From Mycobacterium parascrofulaceum ATCC BAA-614 (lineage in GTDB: Bacteria > Actinomycetota > Actinomycetes > Mycobacteriales > Mycobacteriaceae), in the NCBI RefSeq assembly GCF_000164135.1, contig NZ_GG770561.1:33177-97176 (forward strand): DNA of 64,000 nt, given 5' to 3'. Positions 44,939 through 54,103 of the stretch are shown in pieces. Below the pieces are notes generated by a model that did not search any database, had not been told where the DNA came from, and worked only from the letters and a program-made list of their open reading frames with translations. Numbering within the stretch: the stretch's first letter is position 1; each line of letters opens with the position of its first letter. A program made the translations under genes and the position numbers.

Positions 44939-47136
44939 GCCTGTTCCTCGGGTGCGCTGGTTCCTGTGGCAGTGTCGATGCTGGTGATGACCTGGACGGC
45001 GCGGTCGTAGTCGGCCTGCAGACGAGCGCGTTCGGCGGTTCGGGTTTTGCCGAGTTGGCCGAGGAAGGTTTTGGTGCGTTCGGCGTGCTCGGCCCAGACG
45101 GGCCGGTGGTGCTGGTGGTGGGTGGCCTGCGGGCAGCGTGCGGAGTCACACATGCCGATCATCGGCCGGTCCGCGGTCAGGGTGCCTGCAAGTTTCAGGC
45201 AGAGCGCGCGGGAGGGGTCGGTGAACCAGCAGTAGTTCGCTGGGCCGAGGTGCAGCGCCGTGGCGCGTTTGGACAGCAGGTTGAGGATGTCGCGGTCGTT
45301 GCGCTGGATCTTCGGCGCCGCAGTGGCTTTGGTGTTCGGGTCGGTGTCGATGGTGGCGAAGAATTCGGTCAGGCTGCGGGCGCCGGGTCCGGCGGGCAGG
45401 ATGCCTTGCTGGTAGTTGCGGAACTCGGCCAGCACGAGCTTGAGTATGTGGTCGGCCTCGAGCTTGTTGACCTCGGCCAGCAACTCTGCTTGAGCGCCGC
45501 CCGGTCGAGCCGCGTAGCCTTCCGTTGTCGCCGCGGCGATATGTTTGAGGTGCAGTTTTGCGGCGAGGACACCGCCAGGCCGGTAAGCCATCTCCAGGGC
45601 AACCGTTCTTCTGAGCATACGCAGTGCTACTGGTTCGTCGGGGATCGGGACGAGTCCGAGACGGGCTCCGGCCGGGGAATTCACCCAGGCGCGGAACCAG
45701 AGGTAGCGGACTCGGAAGCTGAACCGGGACAGCAGGAGAACACCGTCACGCGGGTCGTCGTGGAGCTGCTCGATGAGTTCGATCGCGCGGTGGACCGGTT
45801 CGATGACGACCCATTCGTCGTCGGTGCCGCCGAGGCCCTGACCTTTGATGATTTTGCTGGCGATGCGATAGCACTTCAGGCCGGAGATCGGTTCCTCGAC
45901 CCGGCGGCAGCCGACCCGCAGTTCCATCAGCTCACTGGCCCGCATTCCGGACGCGCCAGCCAGGACAACGATCGCTGCGGTGCGGGCGATGCCGACCATG
46001 GCGACCGCTTCGGACCGGTGCACTGGCAGTGTCCAAGGCAGCAAGGTCGCACCATCGGCGGCCGGGACTTCGGCGGCGTTGCGGCCGAAGATCTTCTCGA
46101 CTCCGACGGTGTTGAGGGTGTCGATCAGCGGTTTGCGCAGTGTGGGCATCCATTTCGCCCAGAACTGGACGTATCCGGCCTGCCGCGCCAGGGTCCCGGT
46201 GGAGACCGGCAGCAGCGGGTCGTTCGCGTCCCAGCCAGCCTTGAGTCTGCGGTTGACGTCGTGTTCTTCGAGCATCGGCAGCGGTGTGTCGGTCGCCCTG
46301 TGGTCGGCCAGCAGCATCGTGATGTCGCTGACCATCGCCGGGGAGCCGTGACGAAGCCCGGGGGCTCCGGTAGCCCAGACACGGTCGATCTTGCGGATCT
46401 GCTCGTTCAGCTCGACAACGTGCGGGCCGAGGATCTGCACCAGGTGCAGGGCCGCGGCCAGCATCGGCTGCAGCACTTCGGCAGGAACGGCAGGTGTCTT
46501 GTTTCCGTCGCGACCAGAAGGCATTTCGGCGACCGCGGATGCTGTTGCGCCGCCCCAGGGGCGCAGATCGGCCGGAACCCGGTCGGCGGTGAACAGGTCA
46601 CGGTAGTCGACCAGATCGACGATCATCTGCGCGGCTGCGCGCCGGACGCCTGGGCTCTGCTCGCCAACGATGACGCCGTCGGGGTCGATCACGTAGCGTC
46701 GGAACGCCAGGTATTCCTCGCAGAGGTGGGTGTCGAGCTCGGTGAGGGCAGTGATGCCCCGCTGATCGAGCCAGCCGAAGAACTTGCCGGCCTCGTAGAG
46801 GCGGCTGTAGCAGCTGGTCAGATGCAGTGGGGTGCGGTAGGCGCGTGGCAGACGGACCACGGCATTGTGATTCGGGGCCAGCAGCGCCAGGATCAGCTCC
46901 TTGGCGACCAGCCGCCAGCGGGTGTCGGTGATGGTGGTGAAGTCGAATCGGCGTCGGTAAAGGGCCATTTGGACCGGGAGCCCGACCACGTCGGTGAAAT
47001 CCCACAGGTCGTCGTCGAATACCGGTCGTGGCGTGCCGCCCGGCAGCGTGAGCCCGGCGTCGCGGCAGATGTCCGCGCCGGTGAACGGCGACCGTGGTTG
47101 AACGCCGGGTGCTGCGGTCGCGATTGTGCTCGTCAT
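44935..47136 (-). CDS. Third tyrosine-recombinase-type transposase of element B (733 aa)
   Basis: A 733-residue protein. The N-terminal half is a long helical DNA-binding region; the catalytic part contains box I ASGMRASELMELRVG (about residue 390), a box II-like LRMLRRTVALEM (about 535) and a terminal TTEGYAARPGG with the candidate tyrosine. The C-terminus has a Cys/His cluster (CDSARCPQATHHQHH, about 660). ATG at 47136 overlaps the stop of the middle recombinase; the open frame upstream of this lies in that gene. Box II deviates from H-x-L-R-H, so activity is uncertain. Confidence 0.8.
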   Translation of the reverse strand: MTSTIATAAPGVQPRSPFTGADICRDAGLTLPGGTPRPVFDDDLWDFTDVVGLPVQMALYRRRFDFTTITDTRWRLVAKELILALLAPNHNAVVRLPRAYRTPLHLTSCYSRLYEAGKFFGWLDQRGITALTELDTHLCEEYLAFRRYVIDPDGVIVGEQSPGVRRAAAQMIVDLVDYRDLFTADRVPADLRPWGGATASAVAEMPSGRDGNKTPAVPAEVLQPMLAAALHLVQILGPHVVELNEQIRKIDRVWATGAPGLRHGSPAMVSDITMLLADHRATDTPLPMLEEHDVNRRLKAGWDANDPLLPVSTGTLARQAGYVQFWAKWMPTLRKPLIDTLNTVGVEKIFGRNAAEVPAADGATLLPWTLPVHRSEAVAMVGIARTAAIVVLAGASGMRASELMELRVGCRRVEEPISGLKCYRIASKIIKGQGLGGTDDEWVVIEPVHRAIELIEQLHDDPRDGVLLLSRFSFRVRYLWFRAWVNSPAGARLGLVPIPDEPVALRMLRRTVALEMAYRPGGVLAAKLHLKHIAAATTEGYAARPGGAQAELLAEVNKLEADHILKLVLAEFRNYQQGILPAGPGARSLTEFFATIDTDPNTKATAAPKIQRNDRDILNLLSKRATALHLGPANYCWFTDPSRALCLKLAGTLTADRPMIGMCDSARCPQATHHQHHRPVWAEHAERTKTFLGQLGKTRTAERARLQADYDRAVQVITSIDTATGTSAPEEQA

Positions 47137-48860
47137 GCGGTGCGTTCCTCTGGGCGCAAGGGGATTTCGTCGTCGCTGTCGGTGACGCGTGCGGCTGCGA
47201 CAGCGAGTTCGGCGGGGTCGAAGCGGTCGAGGATCTGGTCGATCCGGGCGGCGTAGGGGCCGAAGACGGTCATGAAGTGGGCGGCGGGCATCTGCTGCCA
47301 CTGGCGCGAGAAGAATGCCTTGAGCCGCAGCAGGTTCACTGCGTGCCGCGGAGCGAACACCGCCAGCGGGCAGAGCAGGCAGACCCAGGGACGTGCCGGG
47401 CATGGTTTGCCTGCCGGCCCGTGTAACCCGGCCAGCTGATCGGCGCAGGCTGCGGTGAACACATCCCGCGCGCCACCGACCAGCTCGGCGAGCACGCCTT
47501 CGTCGAGCTTCATCACCGCCAGCAGCTGCGGGTAACCCTCGGCGAGCGCCGCCGCGTCTTCCTCGGTGATCACGGCCGGAGGGTGCGCGCGGCGGAGGAT
47601 GTCGTGCTGGGCGTCGGCGATGATCGTCTCGACGGCGTGGCGTTGACCGGGAGTCGTCGCCGACAGGTAGTGGTCACCCTCGACCGCGGGCGTGTGGTTC
47701 GGGTCGATCGTGGCGCGCGCATTCCCGGTCCAGGACTTCTTGTCCCGCATCGCGTGATGGGTGGTGCGGATGCGGGACCGGTGCAGTTTCATCGGCTGAC
47801 CGTCGTCGCCGACGATGCCATGGCGGCGCATCCACCGGCCAATCGCGGACCGGTTCACGTCATCGAGGCGGCGGGAGTAGCCGGGCTGGCTCATCCCCAA
47901 CCACAGCGTGGTGCGCTCGTCCGGCGGCACGAAGCTGCGCAACAGCGCCGAGTGCGCCAGCCACTGCTCGAGCAACCGCACCGCCGGCCGCGGCAACGTC
48001 GCGCTCTCGGCGGCGGTGCGCCGTTTGATATAGGACAGCAGAACAGTCGAATCCCCGGCCCAGTCGATGTCCCCGATGTCCAAGTCGGCGATGCCGTCGG
48101 GGACGATGCCGGAATAGATCCCGAACAGCAGCCGGTAGGCGATCACGACCTCGAGATGCGGGAACATCGCCAGCGCAGCCTCGTGGAAGACAGCGATGAC
48201 TCCTCGATGACGGAAAACGTTGATGGACATGCCAATTTCCTCAGCAGCTTCGCTGCTGCCAAGCGGGCCGAGTGTCGACAACAGCCAGCAGAAGTTCTGA
48301 TGAGTCCACGCACCCGTGCCCGGATGCCGCCCTCCGGCGGCGGACGCCAGCGCGCGCCGATGTGCCGCGTAGGAGTCGTCGACCTGCTGTCGGCAGGCCA
48401 TGGTCAGCCGCTGCCATGCGCCCTCGGAATAGGGCGGCAACGGGCGCCGATTGCGCTGAATGTTGAAGTGCCGCCCTGCGGCCAGCTCCAGCACCCCCTC
48501 GCCGAGACGGCCGCCGGATCGCGCATAACCTTCCACCAAGTACCGAGTCAGCGCCTCCAGCCAGTTCGGGCCCGCCATCCAGAACTGCGCCAGCTGTCCG
48601 CGCCGCAGATCGCCGACACCGCCGGTGAAACCCTGATCAGAAAGTGTTCGCACCATCCTGTGCAACCCACGCACGTACTGGTCGACGGTGCCAGCAGTAT
48701 CGACGCTGCCGTGAGGATGGATCAGCTCCACCAACCCGGTGGCCAGATCACGCACCAACCCGGGGTTCGGCAACCCCGTGAGATCGAATGCAGCTCTGCT
48801 GCCGTCGCTGAACACGCAGGCCAAACGCAGCGGATCATCGAGCACCGTCGTCGGCATCAC
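47133..48860 (-). CDS. Second, degenerate tyrosine recombinase of element B (575 aa)
   Basis: A 575-residue protein in the position of the middle recombinase of a trio. The box I region (LFGIYSGIVPDGIADLDIGDI, about residue 250) lacks the usual Arg. A box II-like HRSRIRTTHHAM (about 360) and a possible Tyr in EGDHYL (about 390) remain. The C-terminus carries a Cys cluster (CPARPWVCLLCPLAVF, near 490) like other TnpB-type proteins. It may be a structural partner, not a catalyst. It is coupled by overlaps on both sides. Confidence 0.75.
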   Translation of the reverse strand: MMPTTVLDDPLRLACVFSDGSRAAFDLTGLPNPGLVRDLATGLVELIHPHGSVDTAGTVDQYVRGLHRMVRTLSDQGFTGGVGDLRRGQLAQFWMAGPNWLEALTRYLVEGYARSGGRLGEGVLELAAGRHFNIQRNRRPLPPYSEGAWQRLTMACRQQVDDSYAAHRRALASAAGGRHPGTGAWTHQNFCWLLSTLGPLGSSEAAEEIGMSINVFRHRGVIAVFHEAALAMFPHLEVVIAYRLLFGIYSGIVPDGIADLDIGDIDWAGDSTVLLSYIKRRTAAESATLPRPAVRLLEQWLAHSALLRSFVPPDERTTLWLGMSQPGYSRRLDDVNRSAIGRWMRRHGIVGDDGQPMKLHRSRIRTTHHAMRDKKSWTGNARATIDPNHTPAVEGDHYLSATTPGQRHAVETIIADAQHDILRRAHPPAVITEEDAAALAEGYPQLLAVMKLDEGVLAELVGGARDVFTAACADQLAGLHGPAGKPCPARPWVCLLCPLAVFAPRHAVNLLRLKAFFSRQWQQMPAAHFMTVFGPYAARIDQILDRFDPAELAVAAARVTDSDDEIPLRPEERTA

Positions 48861-50350
48861 AGCTCCTCTTCGGTGTCGTCGTCGAACTCGGCGTCGGCTT
48901 CCCGCTGTGCGGCGGTATCCTCGGTGAGTCCCGCTGCGGCTCCGGCGGTTTCGTAGGCTTGCCGGTAAATCCGCGTCGTATCAAGACGTTTCAGGTATTT
49001 CTCGGTCGTCAGAACCGTGGAATGCCCGAGCAAATCGCGCAGCACCAGCAGCGGGTCGGCCTTGGTCAGGTAGAACACCAGCGCTGCGTCGGCGTCGGTG
49101 TCGCATACCAGCTTCGCTGCCTGTCGGTAATAGCCGGTCACCAGATATTCCAGCGTCTGCATCGAGAACGAGTGGCGGAGTCGGTGCGGGTGGACGTGCG
49201 GGAACCGTGGTTCGAACCGTGCGCGGATCCGGTCGGAGGTGCGTTCGAACACCGTCGCCCACGCCGTGAACGGGCCACCATCACCCTTCACCGCTAGCAG
49301 GCACGACCCGCCCTCGGGTGCCACCAGCCGCCGTCGCTCGGCCGGGGTGAGCGACTCCCAGGACCGGCGGACGCCGTTGATCCGGCCGCCACGGGCGTCC
49401 GGTTCGGTGACCTGCAGCGGTTCGCCCCGGCGTCGTGGTGGCCGCCAGGCCGATCCGTCGGTGACGGCAGCGCGGTCGAGCTGCAGGTAGTCGTGCAGCC
49501 CGGCCAAGGCGTCGTAGGAGATCCAGGTGGTTCTGAACTTGCGGCCCTTGGTGATTCCCGCAGGCACCGGAAACGGGATCGGGATCACCGTCGGCGCCGG
49601 CGGCAGAGCCGGGATTTCCCACGGCAGCAGATGTGTGAACTCGCCCAGCCGCAACCCGGTCGCCAGCGCGAGGTCCCCGATCGCGGCGTTGCGGGTCATC
49701 TCCCGGCCCGCGAACCCGGTGTCGCGGGTGCCATCCGGCGCCAAACCGCGCAACCCCTTCCGGAACAGGTCGGTGAAGTCCGGCTCCAAATACTTGATGG
49801 TCACATGCGGTTTCGGGGTGCGGCGCACCGCCAAGTTCACCCGGACATCGCGGCCGGTGCCGGCGAAGACCGCTCGCGCGGATCGGTAGGTGAACGGCTC
49901 CGCCTCGGCGTATCCCTCGTCCATCGCCCACCGGTAGAACAGCGACAGGATGCTCATGTGCTGCGCCCACGTGGTCGCCGCGAATCTCGCCCGGATTGCT
50001 CCGGCGGCGCGGTGCTCGGCGTATCGGCTCAGCCCTGCCTTGAGCCGGTCTCGCGAATCGAACAGGCCCACACCGTGTTCGGCGAGGAATTCCGTCCATT
50101 CCTTGACCGCCCGCGCGTAGTTCTCCCACGAACTCGGCGCCGGAGCCCCGCTGGCCGGAAGCAGCCGCAACCACCGATTGATCACCGTCGTCGGCCGCGG
50201 CACGGCCGGGCCGTCCTCGAACAGCAAGTCGTCATCGATCAGCACCGGCATCCCCTCTGGGATCACCGGCCGGTGCTCGACACCCCAGGACTGCCAGCCC
50301 TGCGACGAGAAAAAGCTCAAGATCACGACTGGAGACCATACAAACACCAC
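48857..50350 (-). CDS. First tyrosine recombinase of element B (497 aa)
   Basis: A 497-residue integrase with an N-terminal SAM-like domain (about 60-165: SSWENYARAVKEWTEFLAEH, TWAQHMSILSLFYRW) and a complete catalytic set: Arg in ATGLRLGEFTHL (about 232), HPHRLRHSF (about 386), and DLLGHSTVLTTEKYL (His and nucleophile Tyr, about 440-452). It begins with GTG at 50350; an internal Met could be the true start. First gene of the four-gene operon of element B, 80 bases from its right end. Confidence 0.88.
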   Translation of the reverse strand: MVFVWSPVVILSFFSSQGWQSWGVEHRPVIPEGMPVLIDDDLLFEDGPAVPRPTTVINRWLRLLPASGAPAPSSWENYARAVKEWTEFLAEHGVGLFDSRDRLKAGLSRYAEHRAAGAIRARFAATTWAQHMSILSLFYRWAMDEGYAEAEPFTYRSARAVFAGTGRDVRVNLAVRRTPKPHVTIKYLEPDFTDLFRKGLRGLAPDGTRDTGFAGREMTRNAAIGDLALATGLRLGEFTHLLPWEIPALPPAPTVIPIPFPVPAGITKGRKFRTTWISYDALAGLHDYLQLDRAAVTDGSAWRPPRRRGEPLQVTEPDARGGRINGVRRSWESLTPAERRRLVAPEGGSCLLAVKGDGGPFTAWATVFERTSDRIRARFEPRFPHVHPHRLRHSFSMQTLEYLVTGYYRQAAKLVCDTDADAALVFYLTKADPLLVLRDLLGHSTVLTTEKYLKRLDTTRIYRQAYETAGAAAGLTEDTAAQREADAEFDDDTEEEL

Positions 50351-50430
50351 ACGGCCTCACCAAAGCAGAAACGCCGAGCACGCCCGGGCCTTTCAGGCCA
50401 ATCGCAACACGGGAACTAAGCGGGGACAAT

Positions 50431-52265
50431 GTGCCGGTAGGCGTAGGGCACGATCTTGGTCATGTCAAACTCGACTCCATCGCGGGTGCGCAGTGTCGGC
50501 AGGTCGGCCACCCAGTCGCGGTGGCGCGCCTGCAGGGTGGTTCTGCTGATTGCCTTGTGCCCGTCGGGATTTCGATAGGGCGTGGGCAGCAGCTTCAGCT
50601 TCGCGGCCAGGGTGTGGGGGAAGCGTTGACGGATTCGTTGTTGTTGGCCGGTGATCACCGCGGCGGTGGCCGTGCTGATCGGCAGCCGTCGGCCGAGCCG
50701 GTTGGCTTTGATGTTGTCGTAGACCAGTACGTCGCCGCCGTCTTTGTCGCGGGCCAGGCAATCCAGCGGCAGATTGAGGATGTCCTCGGGGCGGCGGCCG
50801 GTGTCGATGCCGATCTGGGTGGCGACCCTGACCTCGACGGGTTCGAGGGAGTCGAGGTTGGCGCACAGGACGGCCATGATCTCCGGTGGCAGGCATCGGC
50901 CGGGCTCGCCGCGTTCGGGGTCGGCGGGGATGTCGGCGCGTTCGATGGCGCAGTCGCCGGGCAACCCGGCCGCCGGCCGTCCGGTTCTCGTCAGCCCCAG
51001 GGATCGGATCCCGGCCAACACCTGCCGCATGTCACGGCAGATCATGTTGCGGCGGTAGCGACCGATCTGGCCGGTGAACTCCAGATGGCCGAGCCGGTTG
51101 AGGAATCCCTCCAAGTCGGTCCGGCCCAGCGCGGTCGGGTCAAGCCCGTGATCGGGTCGGCGATGCAAGTGCTCGGACAGCAGCCCGATGCTGTTGATCT
51201 TGCCGCGAACGCGAGAGGCGCCGCTGCCGCGGTGCTGGGGCAGTTGCTCGGCAGCCCACCGCTTCGCGGCCCCGGCCAGCCAGGGCTGGGTGATCTTGGT
51301 GAACGACAGCGTGCCGGGGTACCGAAGATCGCCAGATCCCAGCGGTCCTTATCCTGCTCGACACCCGGATCGGCCAACACGCGGCGGGCGTCGCGGGCGA
51401 ACGAGGCCAGCACCGAGCGTGCACGCTTGCCGGGAGCCAGGCCCGGATCGCAGTCGTGGATCGAGCCGACCTGGTGGCGACGCAGCGTGTCGCAGACCGC
51501 TCGCAGCACAACGTCGGTGAGCCGCAAGCCATCCCTAACACGGGTCTGCAAGCCCGTCAGCACTTCCACAACTACCAGGGAAGGCAGCGCCCGCAGGTTG
51601 ACCTGCCCCGGCTCGGCCACGCCCGATTCCCGGACCCGCCACCACTGTTCATCGAGTTCGGCATGCTCTTGCTGGTCCACGCTCCATCGCTGATAGTGGG
51701 TCGTGCAGTAGCCGATCGCGCCGTCGGCCGTGCGGGTGCACGCCGGCACCAGGCATGCCGGCAGCGGCGGCCTTGGCCGCACTCGCGGATCGCTCACGAA
51801 CTGTTCCAGCGAGATCGGGATGCGCCTGCCCCGGAACTGTTGGGCGTGCGGTTCACACATCACCGCGTCCCGCACCGTCGGCGTGCACCGGCACTGCGGG
51901 ACGGCGCAGCGTTCCGCGGGAACCGGTGCGGCGGGCAGGCTTTCGGCAGCGGCGATGTCCTCGACGCTCATGCCCATGCCGGTCAGCCTGGTGAAACATC
52001 GGTGGCAGATCTCGGGGGCGTCGTTGTGGACGGTTCCGACGCATCGTTCCACCCGGCACACCTTCCGGCCGAGCAGCCGATGCTGCGCGGGCAAGTACAG
52101 CACCCGGGTCACCGGATCCCATCCGGCCTCGTCAAGCAGTCCTTGGTCCAGCGCCCTGGCCAGGTGCGTGGCCGCGCCACTCAGGGCGGCCCCGTCCAAC
52201 ACATGCGCGAACTTGCAGGATTCCTCATCGCCCGGGATCGTCCTGGCCGACGTCACGGCGGTCAC
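50431..52265 (-). pseudogene. tnpB: tnpB of element A, 5' piece, with a frameshift
   Basis: Codons for a zinc-site-rich N-terminal region (CRVERCVGTVHNDAPEICHRC, CAVPQCRC, CLVPACTRT... CTTHY) and the first half of the recombinase domain (box I Arg in GIDTGRRPEDILNLP). Two frames must be joined. The first runs to AIFG (about 51325) and the second continues YPGTLSFTKITQPWLAGAAK after restoring one G (GG for GGG near 51322). The piece ends at PYAYRH, where element B begins. The mature gene would encode about 830 residues. Start GTG/ATG at 52265 overlaps tnpA. Confidence 0.8.
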
Positions 52266-53441
52266 CGGCTCGCTCCGGTCTGTTCGCGGGGGCTGGGCAC
52301 CGCGTCCACCGCGGCCCGCAGTCGAGATGCGTCCGGATGCAGGTAGATCTGGGACGAGGAGACAGCCGCGTGTCCGAGCAAATCAGCGACCACGTCGATA
52401 CCGGCCCCGGCGTCGACGACGTTGCTGCCGTAGGCGTGTCGCAGCTGGTGCGGGCGGACCGGGGTGTCCAATCCGGCCCGGCGGGAGACCGCTGCCATCA
52501 GCTCGCCGATCGCGTCGGGCCGCATCGGCGCGCCGACGCGGCCGCGGAACAGGTTGACGAACACGAAATCACTACCCGCCGCGGCCGGAACTCGCATGCG
52601 CTCGAACTCGTAGACGTCGAATGCTTGCACGACAAGGAAATCCAGCGGCACCACCCGCTGTCGGCGCGATTTGGCCCACGCCCCGTTCGGGTTGTCGTCT
52701 CGGCGCACCACATGCAGATGCGCCCGAGCGACCTCGCATCCCAACCGGCGCGAATCCACCAGCAGGTGCACATCACTGCGCCGCAGCCCGCACACCTCGC
52801 CCCGACGCAGCCCGCCCCTGGCCATCAGCAGCACGATCAGCTTGTCCCGCGTGGACCGGCAGGCCCGCAGCAGCGCGACGATCTGCTCATCGCTGGCCCG
52901 ATCGATCGTCGTTTCCGGTTCCCGCAACCGGTGCCGGGCCCGCATCCGCCATGCCAGGTGGCCATCGTCGTTGCGGGCTTCCGCCGGCAGGTCTCGGTCA
53001 TCGGCCACCTCGTACAGCATCGACACCAAACCCGCCGAGCCGTTGCCGGTCGCGACCGCGTGCACCACCATCCCCCGCACCGCGGTGAGCACCCCGTTGA
53101 TCCGCGATGGGCCCCGCGCCGGGGCGGCCCCCGGACCGGCCAACACCACTCCCGAAGCGACGTCATCGACGCCCGCTGGCCAGCGGTCCGGCATGGGCCA
53201 GCCACGTCATGAACAACGCGAACTGCTCGACACCGGCCTGCCAGGACCGGCCCGTCCTGGCGCACCAGCGCAGGAACAACGCGATCGCGTGTGCATACGC
53301 CTTCGTCGTGGATTCCGCGCCGTCGCGGCCGAACCGCTGATGCCGCAGATACTCATCGGCGATGCCGACTACCTGCAGATCCTCATCCAGCACCGTCCAA
53401 TACCGTTGCCCGGACGGCAAACTCACCGGAAACGCTCGCAT
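52262..53441 (-). pseudogene. tnpA: tnpA of element A, tyrosine recombinase with a frameshift
   Basis: An about 390-residue tyrosine transposase in two frames. 53441-53170 encodes the N-terminal domain (DEYLRHQRFGRDGAESTTKA, FMTWLAHAGPLASG). The frame from about 53172 to 52262 encodes VDDVASGVVLAGPGAAPARG and the catalytic core: Arg in GGLRRGEVCGL, HQLRHAYG, and DLLGHAAVSSSQIYLH with the Tyr. One extra base in a GGG run (53172-53174) explains the break. It may be a real mutation or a sequencing error; if real, element A cannot move by itself. Confidence 0.8.
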
Positions 53442-53580
53442 GGGCCCTCGCTTTCAAGTCGACAGTCAGAAACGACTACCAGCCACGAGCACCACACCCA
53501 CGGAGAAACGCCGCACCGCCCACCAGATCACCCACTACGAGCGACGTCATGCAACAGGTCGCAGACCCCCGGAGAAGGCT

Positions 53581-53982
53581 TGCGGCGCCAAGAGGCGGTG
53601 GGGCTAGACCTGGTGGATCTGAGATCGAATCCAAAGCTACCGTCCTACGGGCGTTTTGGCGGCGTATTCGTCCGATTCGGAAAAGCGTCCCGCGGTAGTT
53701 CGCCGAAGCGACGCGTCGTGCTGACGGTGCCGGAAATGGACTGGATTGTCCAGGTTTTCGAGTCCTACCTGGAGGAGGTTCGTCCATGCTTTCGAGCGGG
53801 CCGGCATCCGGCGTTATGGGTCACCGAACGTTGCGGCCGTCTCTCCAGACGCGCCGCGAACGAGGCCTTTGTGGCTGCGCGTGACGCCGCGGGGTTGCCG
53901 CAGGAGCTGGACCTGCATTCGCTGCGCCAGACCCTACGTCACACACCTGACCGAATTCGATTACCCGGAGCGCTTCGTGCAA
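53581..53982 (+). pseudogene. Plasmid tyrosine integrase, middle piece (2 of 3)
   Basis: Continues the integrase from 42954: RRQEAVGLDLVDLRSNPKLP, GRFGGVFVRFGKASRGSSPK, RRVVLTVPEMDWIVQVFESYL, WVTERCGRLSRRAANEAF and the box II region LDLHSLRQ. There one extra base (ACCC near 53936) shifts the frame; the alternative frame goes on as YVTHLTEFDYPERFVQ up to about 53982, where element C begins. Note the box II His is Gln (HSLRQ). The frameshift is additional to the two insertions, so this integrase is dead. Confidence 0.82.
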
Positions 53983-54103
53983 GTTCTCTCGAGCCCGCAC
54001 AGGGGTGTCCACGACGTGCAACACGCACGTGGCGTTGGCGGCGATCTTCGTGGCGGAGGTGGTTATCTGCAGCGGTCCATCACGCAGATTCCACGGAGGT
54101 TTG

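Larger units (their letters stand above)
44325..50430 (-). mobile_element. Element B: nested element with three recombinase genes
   Basis: A 6.1-kb insertion inside tnpB of element A, between codons for PYAYRH and SYAQRH. Its ends carry a 10-base near-perfect inverted repeat: TTGTCTCCGC at the left (44328 on) and, on the opposite strand, TTGTCCCCGC at the right (ending about 50428). It holds four - strand genes, all overlapping by ATGA-type junctions: a 497-residue tyrosine recombinase, a 575-residue degenerate recombinase, a 733-residue recombinase and a small TnpC-like protein. All appear intact, so the element may be active. It resembles recombinase-in-trio elements or a Tn554 variant. Confidence 0.8.
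42955..53580 (-). mobile_element. Element A: Tn554-like transposon inserted in the integrase gene
   Basis: The element separates integrase codons YGL and RRQ. Its outer ends are related in inverted orientation: CTCTCCGGGGCTC at the left (from 42955) and, on the opposite strand, TTCTCCGGGGGTC at the right (ending about 53578). It carries tnpA (52262-53441, frameshifted), tnpB (5' part 50431-52265, 3' part 43659-44324) and tnpC (43069-43662), the gene set of Tn554-type elements. tnpB is split by element B. Net length without B is about 4.5 kb. Boundaries are inferred from the host gene and are good to a few bases. Confidence 0.8.

Noticed and set aside
45055..47256. + strand open frame (733 residues) opposite the third recombinase of element B
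   Set aside because: The - strand carries recombinase motifs and ATGA-type overlaps with neighbours; the + frame is an Asp/Gly/Gln/Arg-rich shadow.
47583..48956. + strand open frame (457 residues) opposite the middle recombinase
   Set aside because: Arg/Gln/His-rich shadow with no domain; the opposite gene is coupled at both ends.
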